A stretch of 64,000 bases of DNA from positions 1 to 64,000 of the forward strand of contig NZ_CP013650.1 in NCBI RefSeq assembly GCF_001466725.1. The letters run 5' to 3'. Positions 1-9,399 of this stretch are shown here, piece after piece; positions within the stretch are counted from its first letter, which is position 1, and every line of letters starts with the position of its first letter. The notes under the pieces were generated by a model. The model searched no databases, had not been told where the DNA came from, and worked only from the letters and a program-made list of their open reading frames with translations. The DNA comes from Lacimicrobium alkaliphilum (GTDB lineage Bacteria; Pseudomonadota; Gammaproteobacteria; Enterobacterales; Alteromonadaceae). A program made the position numbers and the translations under genes.

Positions 1-113
1 CTGACATACTGGAAAAGCCAGAAGGCACAGTAAAAAACTCGCTTTTCCGCGCCCGTGCCATACTTCGGGAGAAATTCGCACATTATCTGGAGGTGACTGA
101 TGCAGAACGATAA
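1..113 (+). CDS. ECF-type RNA polymerase sigma factor, C-terminal end (partial)
   Basis: The first codons of the window read as the end of sigma region 4, with EGTVKNSLFRARAILREKF, the recognition-helix style seen in sigma-70 family ECF factors, followed by a short tail and a stop at 111-113. The N-terminus lies before the window. The downstream gene starts at 100 inside this one, giving a 14-base overlap that suggests translational coupling, as is usual for a sigma factor and its regulator. The subgroup cannot be assigned from this fragment. Confidence 0.75.
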   Translation, partial: DILEKPEGTVKNSLFRARAILREKFAHYLEVTDAER

Positions 114-399
114 GCAAAAAAAAGACGGAACGGATGCATTAGTGCGCCATGTTGTCCGCTCATCCCCCATGCCCGAACCTCCAGCGGATTTTGCTGACAA
201 TGTTGCAATGCTGGTCAGCACTCAGGAGGAGGATGCAAAATTCGAGATATGGCTGACGAACGCTGTTTTGTTATTAGCGATTATAGCGGTGATTGGTATG
301 GCGGTAGCCTCTATGCCGCCGCTCGTTGATCTGTCACGGTTTATGGGCGAGGCACCATGGCCTCTGATTTTAGCCTCTGGTGCAATGTTGCAGCGATAA
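100..399 (+). CDS. small membrane protein following ECF sigma factor, possible anti-sigma
   Basis: 99 residues. The first half is hydrophilic and cytoplasm-like, residues about 52-72 (LTNAVLLLAIIAVIGMAVAS) form one membrane helix, and a second short hydrophobic patch lies at the C-terminus. An AGGTGA ribosome binding site lies just before the start, which overlaps the sigma factor end. Coupling to a sigma gene plus one membrane span is the usual plan of a membrane anti-sigma factor, but no zinc-finger HxxxCxxC motif is visible, so this role is inferred from position only. Confidence 0.6.
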   Translation: MQNDKQKKDGTDALVRHVVRSSPMPEPPADFADNVAMLVSTQEEDAKFEIWLTNAVLLLAIIAVIGMAVASMPPLVDLSRFMGEAPWPLILASGAMLQR

Positions 400-445
400 G
401 GTTATTGGAGATACCGAAGCTTCGTATAAAACAACCCGGAATGAA

Positions 446-497
446 AACCTGACCTGACACGGCCACCGGAAAAATCGGGGCTCTGTCAGATCAGGTT
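446..497. terminator. inverted repeat between convergent genes, possible bidirectional terminator
   Basis: AACCTGACCTGACAC at 446-460 is matched by CTGTCAGATCAGGTT at 483-497 (13 of 15 pairs) with a 22-base loop. It lies between the small membrane protein (+) and the protease gene (-). No strong T-run follows on either side, so termination is plausible but not clear. Confidence 0.4.
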
Positions 498-532
498 GAA
501 ATTGACTTATTTAAATGAACGCCTCGCAACCA

Positions 533-3500
533 CTATCGCATCAGCGCTAACAGAGAAAACAGCACGCCACCGCCTGAACCGGAGCCCGGCGGTTCGCTGC
601 TGGTTGCTCTGACCGTTACCCTGGCGCTTTGTGGCGCACTGGCTAACTGGCCATCTGATGCGGTCACCGAAAATACCAGGCTGGCCCCTGAGGTGGTAGC
701 CGGTGCGGTAAAGCTCATTTGATTGCCATCGGCCGACATCGTTACCTCAGGGCCTTGTGTCTGCTCCCAGGACCAGGTCAGCGGGTCGTTTTCGATATCA
801 CTGCCCTGCGCGGTAAGGGTGACACTGGTGCCCGGATCCACTGTCTGCGCGGCAATGTCACTGACAATCGGCGCGTCATTCACTGCGGTGATAGAGAGTG
901 ACACGCTGGTGCTGGCAGATAACGCTCCGTTCTCGTCGGCAACCTGATATTCAAGCACATCGGTGCGTTGAAATTCGCAACTGGGGTGTACTGAATATTC
1001 CCGTCGACCACTGAGGCGTCACCCTGTTGGGGCGGGGTGACGATGGCAAGGGTCGAGCTATCGAGCGCCGGCATGGGTATTTTTATCAGGCGGCTGGCCT
1101 GCGTTACCTGCTTTGCAGCCCAAAGCTCAGCGCTGACTACCACATCACGGGGGGCATTATCGTTGTTCAGTACGTCAATCACCCTCACCTCGTCTTCGTC
1201 CAACGTAACAGCGTCTGGTTGGGTGTTGATACCGGCGTCTTCGAGGGCAATCTTATAATCAATATCTGCCATGCCTGTAGGCTGGGTGGTTAATGCGAGT
1301 GAGAAAGGGGTGCCGCTGATCGGTATCGGCAAGGATGTTTCAGTGACCGCATTAAGGTAGTTGACCCCCAGCGTTGCATCACTGTTCTCAGCACCAATGG
1401 TGGCATTAATGGGATCCACAACATGGAGGTAATTAAACAGGACTTCATCGCTGTTTTGTTTTATCACCACCTGAAAGGTATAGGGCTCCCGGCCTTCTTC
1501 GTCATAACCGAAGGGCGCAACCTGATTCCATTCTACCACCAGATAGCGTTCGCCCTGCCAGTCAACAGTATCAATATACAGGGCACCTTCTCCGTTATCA
1601 GAGGGGTCATTGGGGTCGCGCAGATCATAATCGGCCATAACGGCGCAATCACATTATTAAGGTTGTCTTCGCTGGGAAATTCCACCACCCGGTTGGCATC
1701 AAAGGGCCCCAGTTCTATCTGGCCTGCCACAATAAAGCCGTTACTGGATACGGTAACACCCGGGTACTGCTCGCCATGATAAGTAAAGGGGAAGTCCACC
1801 CGGGTTGAAAAACGCGTGCATCCGTCCTGGCAAAGTACCGGCTGCACGCCTGTGGATTTTAAGGTGGGGGCATTCCAGGGCGTGGTTGCCTGCAGCGACA
1901 TGCTGCCGGCACTGAGCGCCCCTTGCCAGTGCAGTTTACCCTCATCGCCGATGGCCAGCTGATAAGTCTGACCATTGGACACCTCAGCCTGAATGCTGCC
2001 GGGTATGATGGTGGCAAAATCCGGCACGCTGATACTCAGCGACGGGTCCTGTACAAAATCAATGTTTCTGACCCGGGTTGTGGCACTTAGATCGCCACTT
2101 TGTGCCACTGACAGGTTAGAACTTAAGGCCCGGGTGTCACTGTTATCATTGGCAAAAACTGCAATGGGAAGCTGCTGAGTAGGGCTGTTGCCCTGGCGAA
2201 ATCCGACCCTTCCGAACACCCACTTGCCGTTTTCCACATCCGATGTGTCGATGCTGAAGGCCAGATTGGCAGCGGCACCCGGCGTATTCGCCCCGGTCAG
2301 TGCCAGGCTTTGCTGTTGCAGGGTTAAGCTGGCCTGAGGGTCATCCAGCTGAATATCCACCGTCCAGTTTTGTGCGATGTCGCTGACGTTAGTGACCACA
2401 TTGGTAAAGCTGCAGGATCCTACACAAGCGCCGTGGGCATAAGAGCCTGAGTCAAAGGTGAGTGCTGCGTTCATCGCAGCCGGAATATCAAGCATGCCAG
2501 CGCCTTGCTCAAAGGGTGAAGCGGCTTTTTGATTGACTTTAACCTCTGCCTTGGCGGTGGATATCAGCGCGGTTTTGATTTGTTTGCTGCTCCAGTCAGG
2601 GTGGGCCTGTCGCATCAGTGCCGCTGCGCCCGCCACCATGGGAGACGACATGCTGGTGCCGCTAATCAGTGCGAATGCGGGGGCATCATCCTGAAGGGAG
2701 GGCGAAGGCAGCGAACCCATAGGAAAGCCAACATCAGGCTCCGGCGCCGCAGCAGAGAGAATATCTGTGCCCGGCGCGGTGATATCCGGCTTAAGCACAT
2801 TGGGGTTAAGGTTGGGGCCAACGGAACTGCTCGGGTTTAACTGGTTATACAGGGCCTGATTAAGCAGTGCCTCACGGGTGCCCGAAATCAGTATCTGGTT
2901 GTTCTGAGTGAGGGCTTTTTGCCTTAGCATGCGCCCGTCTGCGCGGGTCAGCCCCAGCAGCGGCAGAGAAAATTCACCAGAGAACTGATTAAAGGGTCTC
3001 AGCGTTTCAAAGTCAGACACATTGTCCTGATACACCAGCACGGCGCTGCCGCCGGCCTCTGCGACATTGCTGACAATAGTGTCCAGCGGGCAGGCGTTAG
3101 TGTAATCCACCAGTACCGCCATACCCGATAATGTTTCTTCGCCTGCTGCTGAACAGCCGTCTGCGGGTTCGCCACTGCCGTTAGTCATCAGGCTCAGGGG
3201 CAACTGCATATCGTCAAATGACAGCAGGGTGTCACCGGAGTATGCCGGAAACTCGGTATCGTCAATCTTCAGCTTATGGCCGAATATTCTGCCAACGGTG
3301 CTGTTCGCCACGGTAATGCCGGACTCAATACAACCGGGGCAATTGATCGCATTATCGCTCAAAGAGCCATTGTTACCGGCGGAATTGACGATCACTACAC
3401 CCATTTGTTCCGCCGTGCTGAACACTTGTGTATAAACCGATTCTTCCGGGCTTTCGTCCTGAATCGAACCCCAGGAGTTATTAATGACATCAGCGCCGTC

Positions 3501-4400
3501 TTTTACCGCATGCTCCAGCGCTGCAAGCAACATGGCATCTGAGCCGGTAACGATACCGCCATTATCAAACAGCGCTTTGTAGACCATCAGATACGCGCCG
3601 GGCGCAACACCTGACAGGTTTACATCAACCCCTTCGAATGTCACCTCAATCGGGTTGCCTGCGGCGATACCGGCCACATGGGTGCCATGCCGGTTGGTAT
3701 CCAGGGGGGACACATCGGTAGCAGAATCGAACGCAAAGTTGTCATCTTCGGGCTTAAAGACCCTGGCGATGATCACCTTGTTATTGCAAAAATCCGGGTC
3801 GCCACCTTCCATACGGCAATAATCGGGGTTCTGACTCAGCCAGCTATTGCCGGACAGATCCGGGGCTTCAAACCCCGTATCATCAAACATCGGATTGCCA
3901 GGCTGGATGCCCGAATCAATAATGGCGATTTTAATGCCCTTGCCGGCTTCATGTTGACCACCCAACTGTGACCAGGCTTCGATGCTTTTGATCGCCTGAT
4001 GGCTGGTATCCAGATGGGCATAGCGCATTTTAACCGGATACACTCGCTTAACGCCGGGCAGCGCCAATACCCTGTCCAGTTCGCTTTCATCGAGTGACAC
4101 TTCCAACCCGTTAAGCAAGGTATCAAAGCGACGTTTGACAGAAATCGTTGGGATGTGCTGTGTGATTTGCTCTGTAAACGCCCTCTGTTGCTGCTGCACC
4201 ATACTGCGATAGTGCTTTTGCGCCTTGCCGGCGGCCATGTTGTGTTTTGTAGTCTGTGCAACGGCAGCCGGTGGTTCAAGCTCGACAATATAGCGGCCCT
4301 GAATCACCTTTGCGCTGGCCCTGGCCATATCCATAAAGGCAAAACACATCAATAACGCGACACAAAAATAGGCTGACAACCGCACGGCAACCTTAGCCAT
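533..4400 (-). pseudogene. secreted subtilisin-like (S8) protease with PA and Ig-like domains, two apparent frameshifts
   Basis: The start was placed at the ATG at 4400, preceded by GGGAGAAG. Reading with the two missing bases restored gives about 1289 residues. Order: signal peptide (about 1-30), I9-type inhibitor propeptide with YIVELEPP, then the S8 catalytic domain with Asp in IAIIDSGIQ (about residue 162), His in NRHGTHVAG (about 238) and Ser in SGTSMSSP (about 590), with a PA domain inserted. A nidogen-like segment, tandem cadherin/PKD-like Ig domains and a short GlyGly-CTERM-like tail (GSGGG, hydrophobic run, final Arg) follow. Frame breaks lie near 1633-1636 (APLW then ADYDLRD) and near 966 (ANFN then the VLEYQVADENG frame). 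Each is repaired by adding one G/C base. Either a decaying gene or sequence error; the reading elsewhere is intact. Family assignment is firm; the pseudogene status is not. Confidence 0.8.
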
Positions 4401-4570
4401 GTTCTTCTCCCTTTGAGGTGACAGACGCAAAATTAATCAGATACTAATCAGAATTGCTGCACAAAAACTATACACTTGGTGAACAAGTGCTACAGGGTGT
4501 AACCGGCACAAAAGATTGGCTGGCGGAGCTGAATGTTTGTTGAAGTTATTGCTTTTATACCGGGGAGTTG

Positions 4571-4611
4571 GAAGAGTAATAAGGTCTTATACTGAGAAGC
4601 CCGTCAGTGCG
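4571..4611. repeat. short dispersed repeat, copy 1 (see 9061)
   Basis: Downstream of the PutAbiC-like gene, the core TATACTGAGA(A/G)GCCC with similar flanks recurs at about 9061-9100. Both copies begin with GAAGA and A-rich sequence. Function unknown. The rest of 4431-4684 shows no gene. Confidence 0.4.
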
Positions 4612-4684
4612 TGAAGCGAACCCTGTGCACGGTGCAAGACCCGACCCCGCGCCCCTCCGATTTAATGAGCTACAACAAACCAGT

Positions 4685-5491
4685 TTAGAGATTATCTGGA
4701 TATTCTAGATAAGCGACTTTGAAGGCCTCAAACTCTGATAGGTGAAGTGATATATTTAGCTTGAAAGTTGGAGGGACAGACTCTGAAAAGAAGTAATCTT
4801 GCAACAAGTCAATTCCTACTTGCAGTATGTGTTTTGCCCTATGTCTAGGGCATCCTAAGTCTCTGAGCTGAACTATTTCAGCTGTAAGAAGTTTCAGATT
4901 CGCATCCAGTCTTCCAGTAATATCAGTGAATGGTCTTCGATGTTGTATATAGGCCTGACTTACATCAGCTCTAGCTGTCCAGTAACCATTGCTTAAGGCC
5001 TCTCTTAGCAACTCTTCATTGGCAAATATTTCATATACGGAAAACATCTTCTTTTCGTGTTGACTATTCTTCCCAACATCTTCTAAGCTAATTTTACTAT
5101 CAAGAATATCTTTAAATGTATTAGAGGAAACTAATACGTCGGACTCACCCTTATCAAAGGTCTCAAGTATATGCTCCCAGTGTTTCATATTTACTGAGGA
5201 CAAATGCACCCTTCTTGTTAGCTCAAGCTCTTCAACAACCTTACTTAATTCAACCCGCTGCAGTGCTAGAGATCCAACAAGCAAAACGATGGTCAAAAAG
5301 GACAGGATAGGATTGAGTATTCCGCCAAAGTAATCGCCAAACTGAGCAAATCTTTCGTGATTCTCTGACAGCTCTTGAAATGTCAGACTGTACATTAATA
5401 CAACCAGAAATATAGCCACCCCAGCTAGCGTTACTATTGCTCCGAGCACAATAAAAAACATCGGCAGTTTGTTCTTTTTGCTCGTATGCAT
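4685..5491 (-). CDS. two-span membrane protein resembling putative phage abortive infection (PutAbiC) family
   Basis: 268 residues. Two membrane helices lie near the N-terminus: residues about 10-34, and a second spanning the signature FGDYFGGILNPILSFLTIVLL at about 51-71. The remainder (about 80-268) is soluble and helical. The FGDxFGGxLNPxLSF signature is what I associate with the putative phage abortive infection family (PF16872 as I recall it), so a defence role is a family-level suggestion, not shown here. The gene is visibly more AT-rich than its neighbours and stands alone between a protease and a small orphan, which fits acquisition by transfer. Confidence 0.6.
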   Translation of the reverse strand: MHTSKKNKLPMFFIVLGAIVTLAGVAIFLVVLMYSLTFQELSENHERFAQFGDYFGGILNPILSFLTIVLLVGSLALQRVELSKVVEELELTRRVHLSSVNMKHWEHILETFDKGESDVLVSSNTFKDILDSKISLEDVGKNSQHEKKMFSVYEIFANEELLREALSNGYWTARADVSQAYIQHRRPFTDITGRLDANLKLLTAEIVQLRDLGCPRHRAKHILQVGIDLLQDYFFSESVPPTFKLNISLHLSEFEAFKVAYLEYPDNL

Positions 5492-5720
5492 ATTCTCATA
5501 ACGTCCATTTGTAAATCAGGTCAGCGACGATGCTACAACGATCCTTACTTTATCGTCCACTTTCCTCGCCTCTTCCAGAGATTTTCGCCATTTGCAGTAG
5601 AAATAACCAGTTTTTGAGCTTTTCACTAAATAGTAATAGTGGACGTATTCTTTAGTACTTCGATACGTCCACACACACCGCACAGCCATGGGCTGTATGA
5701 AAGTTAATTTGGAGAAGCAT

Positions 5721-6044
5721 ATGAAAACACAACACGTTACAGATGATTTTGAGTGTGTCCTTGAGGCGATTTTTAACAACTATATAGACCCAGGCCCTGC
5801 CATCAAAAAGCGCAGTAATGGCGCCATTTTTTTAGACATCACTGACACGAACATACTAGGGGAGCAGACCAAATTCCGCCTGGAGCAGGAGACAGCCAAT
5901 TCTGGCAAGGTGAGAATGTCATCGGTGTATGAGGGTGACCCAAGGATCTCTTACGAACTGAGTATTGATAACACCGGAAGAATCACTCCAATATCTGGAG
6001 ACTGGGCAGGACTTCTCGCAAGACTACAAATATATAATAGTTAA
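5721..6044 (+). CDS. hypothetical protein, 107 residues
   Basis: The chosen ATG at 5721 has GGAGAAG just upstream; an in-frame ATG at 5688 lacks a good site. The protein is soluble, without signal peptide, membrane span or cysteine pairs. Features: an N-terminal acidic helix, then a mixed segment with ISYELSIDNTGRITPISGDW near the end, suggestive of a small alpha/beta domain. Not recognised. It is divergent from the PutAbiC-like gene and shares its AT-rich composition, so the two may have arrived together. Confidence 0.5.
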   Translation: MKTQHVTDDFECVLEAIFNNYIDPGPAIKKRSNGAIFLDITDTNILGEQTKFRLEQETANSGKVRMSSVYEGDPRISYELSIDNTGRITPISGDWAGLLARLQIYNS

Positions 6045-6214
6045 CTACACAGTCGGACAAACGGATACAAATGGGTGTTTGCAAAGAAATTTAAAAACGT
6101 AGAACGGGAGTTGGATCCGTATCTGCAGCTCTGTGCGAGGGATAAGGCGGTACGCCTCGTCCTACTCGCTATTGGGGAGGTTTGGAGATGGGTTCATTAC
6201 TGGTTCTGCTTTAA

Positions 6215-6562
6215 TCAGCTGCAGTCGGTGCCGCAGGCGGCGTCCGTTTTGCCCAGACGGCTCAGGTCCGGTTGGCAATCGCCGGCGCAACATTCTTCGT
6301 AAAGAAAGGCCAGCAGGCTTTCCATTTGCTCGAAGGCCACTTTGCAATAAAGGGTACGGCCCTCCCGGGACTGGCTCATCAGCCCAACCTTCATCAGCTT
6401 GGCCAGGTGATGGGACAAGGTGGAGGCGGGGATATCCAGCTTATGCTGAATATCACCCACGCTCAGGCCGTTATGGCCGGCCCGCACCAGCAAACGAAAA
6501 ATACCCAGCCGGGTCGGGTGACCCAGCTCGGCCAGTTGGTTGGCGGCATATTCCAGTTGCAT
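6215..6562 (-). CDS. ArsR/SmtB-family metalloregulator
   Basis: About 115 residues from the ATG at 6562 (GAGGG six bases upstream); the longer reading from 6586 adds only eight residues. Winged helix: LGHPTRLGIFRLL, then the recognition region DIPASTLSHHLAKLMKVGLM, then the wing SREGRTLYCKV. The C-terminus carries Cys pairs in EECCAGDC and AACGTDC, candidate metalloid or metal ligands. The usual ArsR CVC motif in the alpha-3 helix is absent, so the C-terminal cysteines may be the sensor. Divergent from the permease/glutathione synthetase operon that it probably represses. Confidence 0.85.
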   Translation of the reverse strand: MQLEYAANQLAELGHPTRLGIFRLLVRAGHNGLSVGDIQHKLDIPASTLSHHLAKLMKVGLMSQSREGRTLYCKVAFEQMESLLAFLYEECCAGDCQPDLSRLGKTDAACGTDCS

Positions 6563-6610
6563 GGTAAACCCTCGGTAAATTTTCAATCATTCTATATTTC
6601 TGGAAGTGTA

Positions 6611-6647
6611 TTGACAATTCCACACATATCGAAATATTATAATTCGA
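6611..6647 (+). promoter_or_regulatory. promoter of the permease operon with ArsR-like operator over the -10 box
   Basis: TTGACA (6611-6616) and TATTAT (6635-6640) are separated by 18 bases. The -10 box sits inside the near-perfect dyad TCGAAATATTATAATTCGA (6629-6647), AT-rich like known ArsR-family operators, and flanked by CCACA/TGTGG arms further out. Repressor binding there would block the promoter. A second role in controlling the divergent arsR-type gene is likely but its own promoter is not obvious. Confidence 0.65.
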
Positions 6648-6730
6648 CAAATGTGGAAATAAATGTGGGCAGTAGGTGCCGGTTCGGCAAAGGTTTAATC
6701 ATTAATTCGATAATACTGGAAGGGTGGTTT

Positions 6731-7621
6731 ATGGCGATGTTTTATGAAGCAGTAAGGTTCTTTGTCACAACACTGGCGGAATTGCTGGTGCTGTTTGTTC
6801 TGATCAGCATGTTGGTCATCTGGCTGCAGCACAAGCTGCCAAGGGCCCGGGTCCAGGCGCTGTTGTCAGGCGGTAGTGGCTATTTCAGCGCGGCGGCAAT
6901 GGGTGCCATCACGCCGTTCTGCAGTTGTTCCACCTTGCCGATGATGGTGGGCCTGCTGCGTTCAAAGGCCGCTTTCGGGCCGGTTATGACATTCCTCTTT
7001 ACCTCTCCTTTGCTGAATCCGGTGTTGATGGTTCTGCTCTGGAGCCTGTTCAGCTTGCCGCTGATGCTGCTGTATATGAGCATGGTACTGCTGGTAGCCG
7101 TCAGCAGCGGCCTGCTTTTGCAGTACTTTGGCTTTGAACGCTTTGTGGTGTTGCCACAAGAAGCGGTGGGCTCTGTGGCCACCAGTCAGGTTAAGGGCGC
7201 TCCTTCGCTGGTGGGCCTGTTTAAACAGGCGGTTCGGGAGACGCGCAGTTTCCTGCCTTACCTGTTGCTGGGGGTACTGGCCGGTTCGCTGATCCACGGT
7301 TATGTGCCAGCCAGTCTGCTGGCCAGTGTTTCCAGCAACGGGCAATGGTGGTTGATCCCGCTCGCCGCGGCTGGTGGCATCCTGTTGTATATCCGCGCCA
7401 GCACTATGCTGCCGCTGGCTGCCAGCCTGGTGGCCAAAGGCGTGAGCCTGGGGCCGGTAATGGCGCTGACTATTGGCGGTGCCGGAGCCAGTCTGCCGGA
7501 AATGATCATGCTTAAACGCATCTTCCACTGGCCACTGATGCTGGCCTTTATCCTGGTGGTGCTGGGTATGGCCTGTGTGACCGGCTTCGGTATTCAGTTT
7601 CTGCTGGAGGGCCAGTCATGA
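6731..7621 (+). CDS. ArsP/YraQ-type permease (DUF318, PF03773)
   Basis: 296 residues from the ATG at 6731, preceded by GGAAGGGTGG; the longer open frame upstream is a shadow across the promoter. About eight membrane helices in two homologous halves. The first half contains the family signature TPFCSCSTLPMMVGLLR with its conserved CSC, and the second half holds ILLYIRASTMLPLAASLVAKG in place of the second CSC motif. Characterised ArsP members export trivalent organoarsenicals; others are uncharacterised. The arsR-type neighbour supports a metalloid or thiol-reactive substrate. The stop overlaps the next start (ATGA), so the two are coupled. Confidence 0.85.
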   Translation: MAMFYEAVRFFVTTLAELLVLFVLISMLVIWLQHKLPRARVQALLSGGSGYFSAAAMGAITPFCSCSTLPMMVGLLRSKAAFGPVMTFLFTSPLLNPVLMVLLWSLFSLPLMLLYMSMVLLVAVSSGLLLQYFGFERFVVLPQEAVGSVATSQVKGAPSLVGLFKQAVRETRSFLPYLLLGVLAGSLIHGYVPASLLASVSSNGQWWLIPLAAAGGILLYIRASTMLPLAASLVAKGVSLGPVMALTIGGAGASLPEMIMLKRIFHWPLMLAFILVVLGMACVTGFGIQFLLEGQS

Positions 7622-8976
7622 TAAATCATTTGCAAAGGGTCAATCCTGACTGGGATCAGGCAATGATAAAAGAGCGTGTTGGTATGCTCGACAGGGCCGG
7701 AAATTTTGCCCCGCTGCCGGTGAGTCTCAGCCCCTGGCGGCTCACTGCCAGTCAGTGGCAACAGGCTCAGGATAACAGTCGGTTACTGGGCAGACTGCTG
7801 AGCAGCATCAGCAACCAAGGCAACTGGCTGCTGGAAAACCTCAACCCACTGATCTCCGGCAACAGCCTGACCGGCATTCTGGCTAAACAGTTGTTGCAGC
7901 TGGATCCCGCACAGATCCGGGCGGTGGGCCTGCCGCTTATGCGCCATGATATGCTGCTGGATACCGCTGATAAGTGGCGCTGGGTGGAAAGTAACAGCAT
8001 TGCCGCCGGCATGGGGCCGTTAAGCGATAACTGGCAACAACTGCTCAAACAGCAACAGGCCCTCTGTTGTCAGGCGGATAATCCAGCCATTGTTCGCCAG
8101 TCGGCACTGCTTGCCGGTGCAGCCGTGGTCATGCGTCGTCGTTTCGATAATCAGGCACCCTTATTGCTGTTTGTGGTGGAGCAGCAGGAAGATAATCTGT
8201 TTGATCAGCAAATACTGGCTGAAGCTATCGAGATCCGTGGCGTAAGGGTGGCCCGGGTCTCATTGGCACAGCTGGCCGGGTTGCCGACGCGTGGCAGACG
8301 ACTCTATTGGCCTGGCGACAAGCCGGGGGCGGGTTCAGCGGTGGATCTTGTGTATTTTCGTACCGGTTACAATCGCCAGGATTACCAAAACGCAGAGCAA
8401 CTGGCCCTTCGCGCCACCCTGGAAACCCTGGATCTGGTGCTCTGCCCTAATATCGCCCTGCAACTGGCGGGCAGCAAGTGGGTGCAGGCAAGGATATATG
8501 AAACCCTGCAGGATCCCTGGACCGGAGCGCAATTTCAGCGAAACCTGAGCCTGAGTCTGGCTGATATGGCCGGATTGCATACTTTGCTGGTTCCGGCGCA
8601 CACACTGACAAATGCAGATAACAAGACAATCGGTGGCAGACTGAACCAGGGCTGGCTACTGAAAAGCGAACAGGAAGGTGGCGGTTCGGTGCTTAAAGGT
8701 CAGGATGCTATCGACAATCTGAAGCAGGGGATAGGTGCCGATACAGGCTGGATAGTAATGGCGCCTATCGACAGTCAAATCAGGCAGGCGAGGCTCACGT
8801 TGCTAAAAGCGGGGCAATGGCAGGAATGGGCCGGTAGCATCTCCGAGCTGGGAGTTTTTACTCTGGGGCATAGTCATCAGTATGGGGGCTACCTGCTGCG
8901 CAGCAAGCCCGCAGGGCAGTTAGAAGGGGGCGTGCACCGGGGTGGGGCAGTGCTGGATAGCCTTCAGGTATTTTAA
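7618..8976 (+). CDS. eukaryotic-type glutathione synthetase homologue
   Basis: 452 residues, close to the 474 of the human enzyme, which ligates gamma-glutamylcysteine and glycine with ATP. I see colinear matches to the eukaryotic family, unrelated in sequence to bacterial GshB: N-terminal LPVSLSPW, R109 in LMRHDML, E124 and N126 in VESNSIAAGMG (the metal-site EINTISASFGG region), VDLVYFRTGY (243-251), CPNIALQLAGSKWVQ (276-290), the glycine-rich lid EGGG (353-356), SISELGVF (407-414) and LLRSK (426-430), then GGV..GGAVLD at the end. The lid asparagines of GGGNN are replaced by SV. Coupled by ATGA overlap to the ArsP-like permease under ArsR control, so thiol supply for metalloid handling is the inferred role. 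It could act on a related peptide. Confidence 0.85.
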   Translation: MINHLQRVNPDWDQAMIKERVGMLDRAGNFAPLPVSLSPWRLTASQWQQAQDNSRLLGRLLSSISNQGNWLLENLNPLISGNSLTGILAKQLLQLDPAQIRAVGLPLMRHDMLLDTADKWRWVESNSIAAGMGPLSDNWQQLLKQQQALCCQADNPAIVRQSALLAGAAVVMRRRFDNQAPLLLFVVEQQEDNLFDQQILAEAIEIRGVRVARVSLAQLAGLPTRGRRLYWPGDKPGAGSAVDLVYFRTGYNRQDYQNAEQLALRATLETLDLVLCPNIALQLAGSKWVQARIYETLQDPWTGAQFQRNLSLSLADMAGLHTLLVPAHTLTNADNKTIGGRLNQGWLLKSEQEGGGSVLKGQDAIDNLKQGIGADTGWIVMAPIDSQIRQARLTLLKAGQWQEWAGSISELGVFTLGHSHQYGGYLLRSKPAGQLEGGVHRGGAVLDSLQVF

Positions 8977-9399
8977 TCAGGGGGCGTGGTCAAGGAGACG
9001 TAGTCGTTGAAATCCAGATCAATGTCTCTGACTCTTTGAGCGGTTCTTACACGTAAGGGTGAAGAATAAAGCCCTATACTGAGAGGCCCTTTAGCGCCAG
9101 GTAGCGGCCTCAAAATTGCAACGCCGTTCAGGTTTTACGAAGTGAAGATAGGTATGTCCTGAACAGATGCGCGCAAGGGAGCAATACGCCGTAAGGTGAC
9201 TCACACTAATCTGAAACTGGAGCTTCCCTGACCAGGTTCTGAGTGCAAAAATGAAACTTATTTTTGCAGATTTAAACCTTGGCATTGTTAATTGCGACTG
9301 ATTCTGAATCGGACACAATAACGGTAGGTGCAATGCTGGCCAGACGGTTTGTATGCGAAAAAAATCAGAAATGGTGCGATTAAAATAAAAGGATTTGCC
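8977..9399. other. gene-free spacer with dispersed repeat motifs
   Basis: No convincing gene. It contains one copy of the TCAGAGAC-TTGA motif (about 9013-9036, reverse orientation) and the second copy of the short repeat at 9061-9100 described at 4571. A weak AT-rich region upstream of 9400 may carry the promoter of the next gene. Confidence 0.5.

Noticed and set aside
5516-5779. 87-residue minus-strand frame between the PutAbiC-like and orphan genes
   Set aside because: Overlaps the orphan's start region, has no ribosome binding site and reads like random coding.
6075-6302. 75-residue plus-strand frame before the ArsR-type gene
   Set aside because: No supporting start site or similarity; its end is antisense to the regulator.
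6272-6730. Long open frame extending the permease gene upstream to 6272
   Set aside because: It runs antisense through the ArsR-type gene and across the clear promoter; the ATG at 6731 has a good ribosome binding site.
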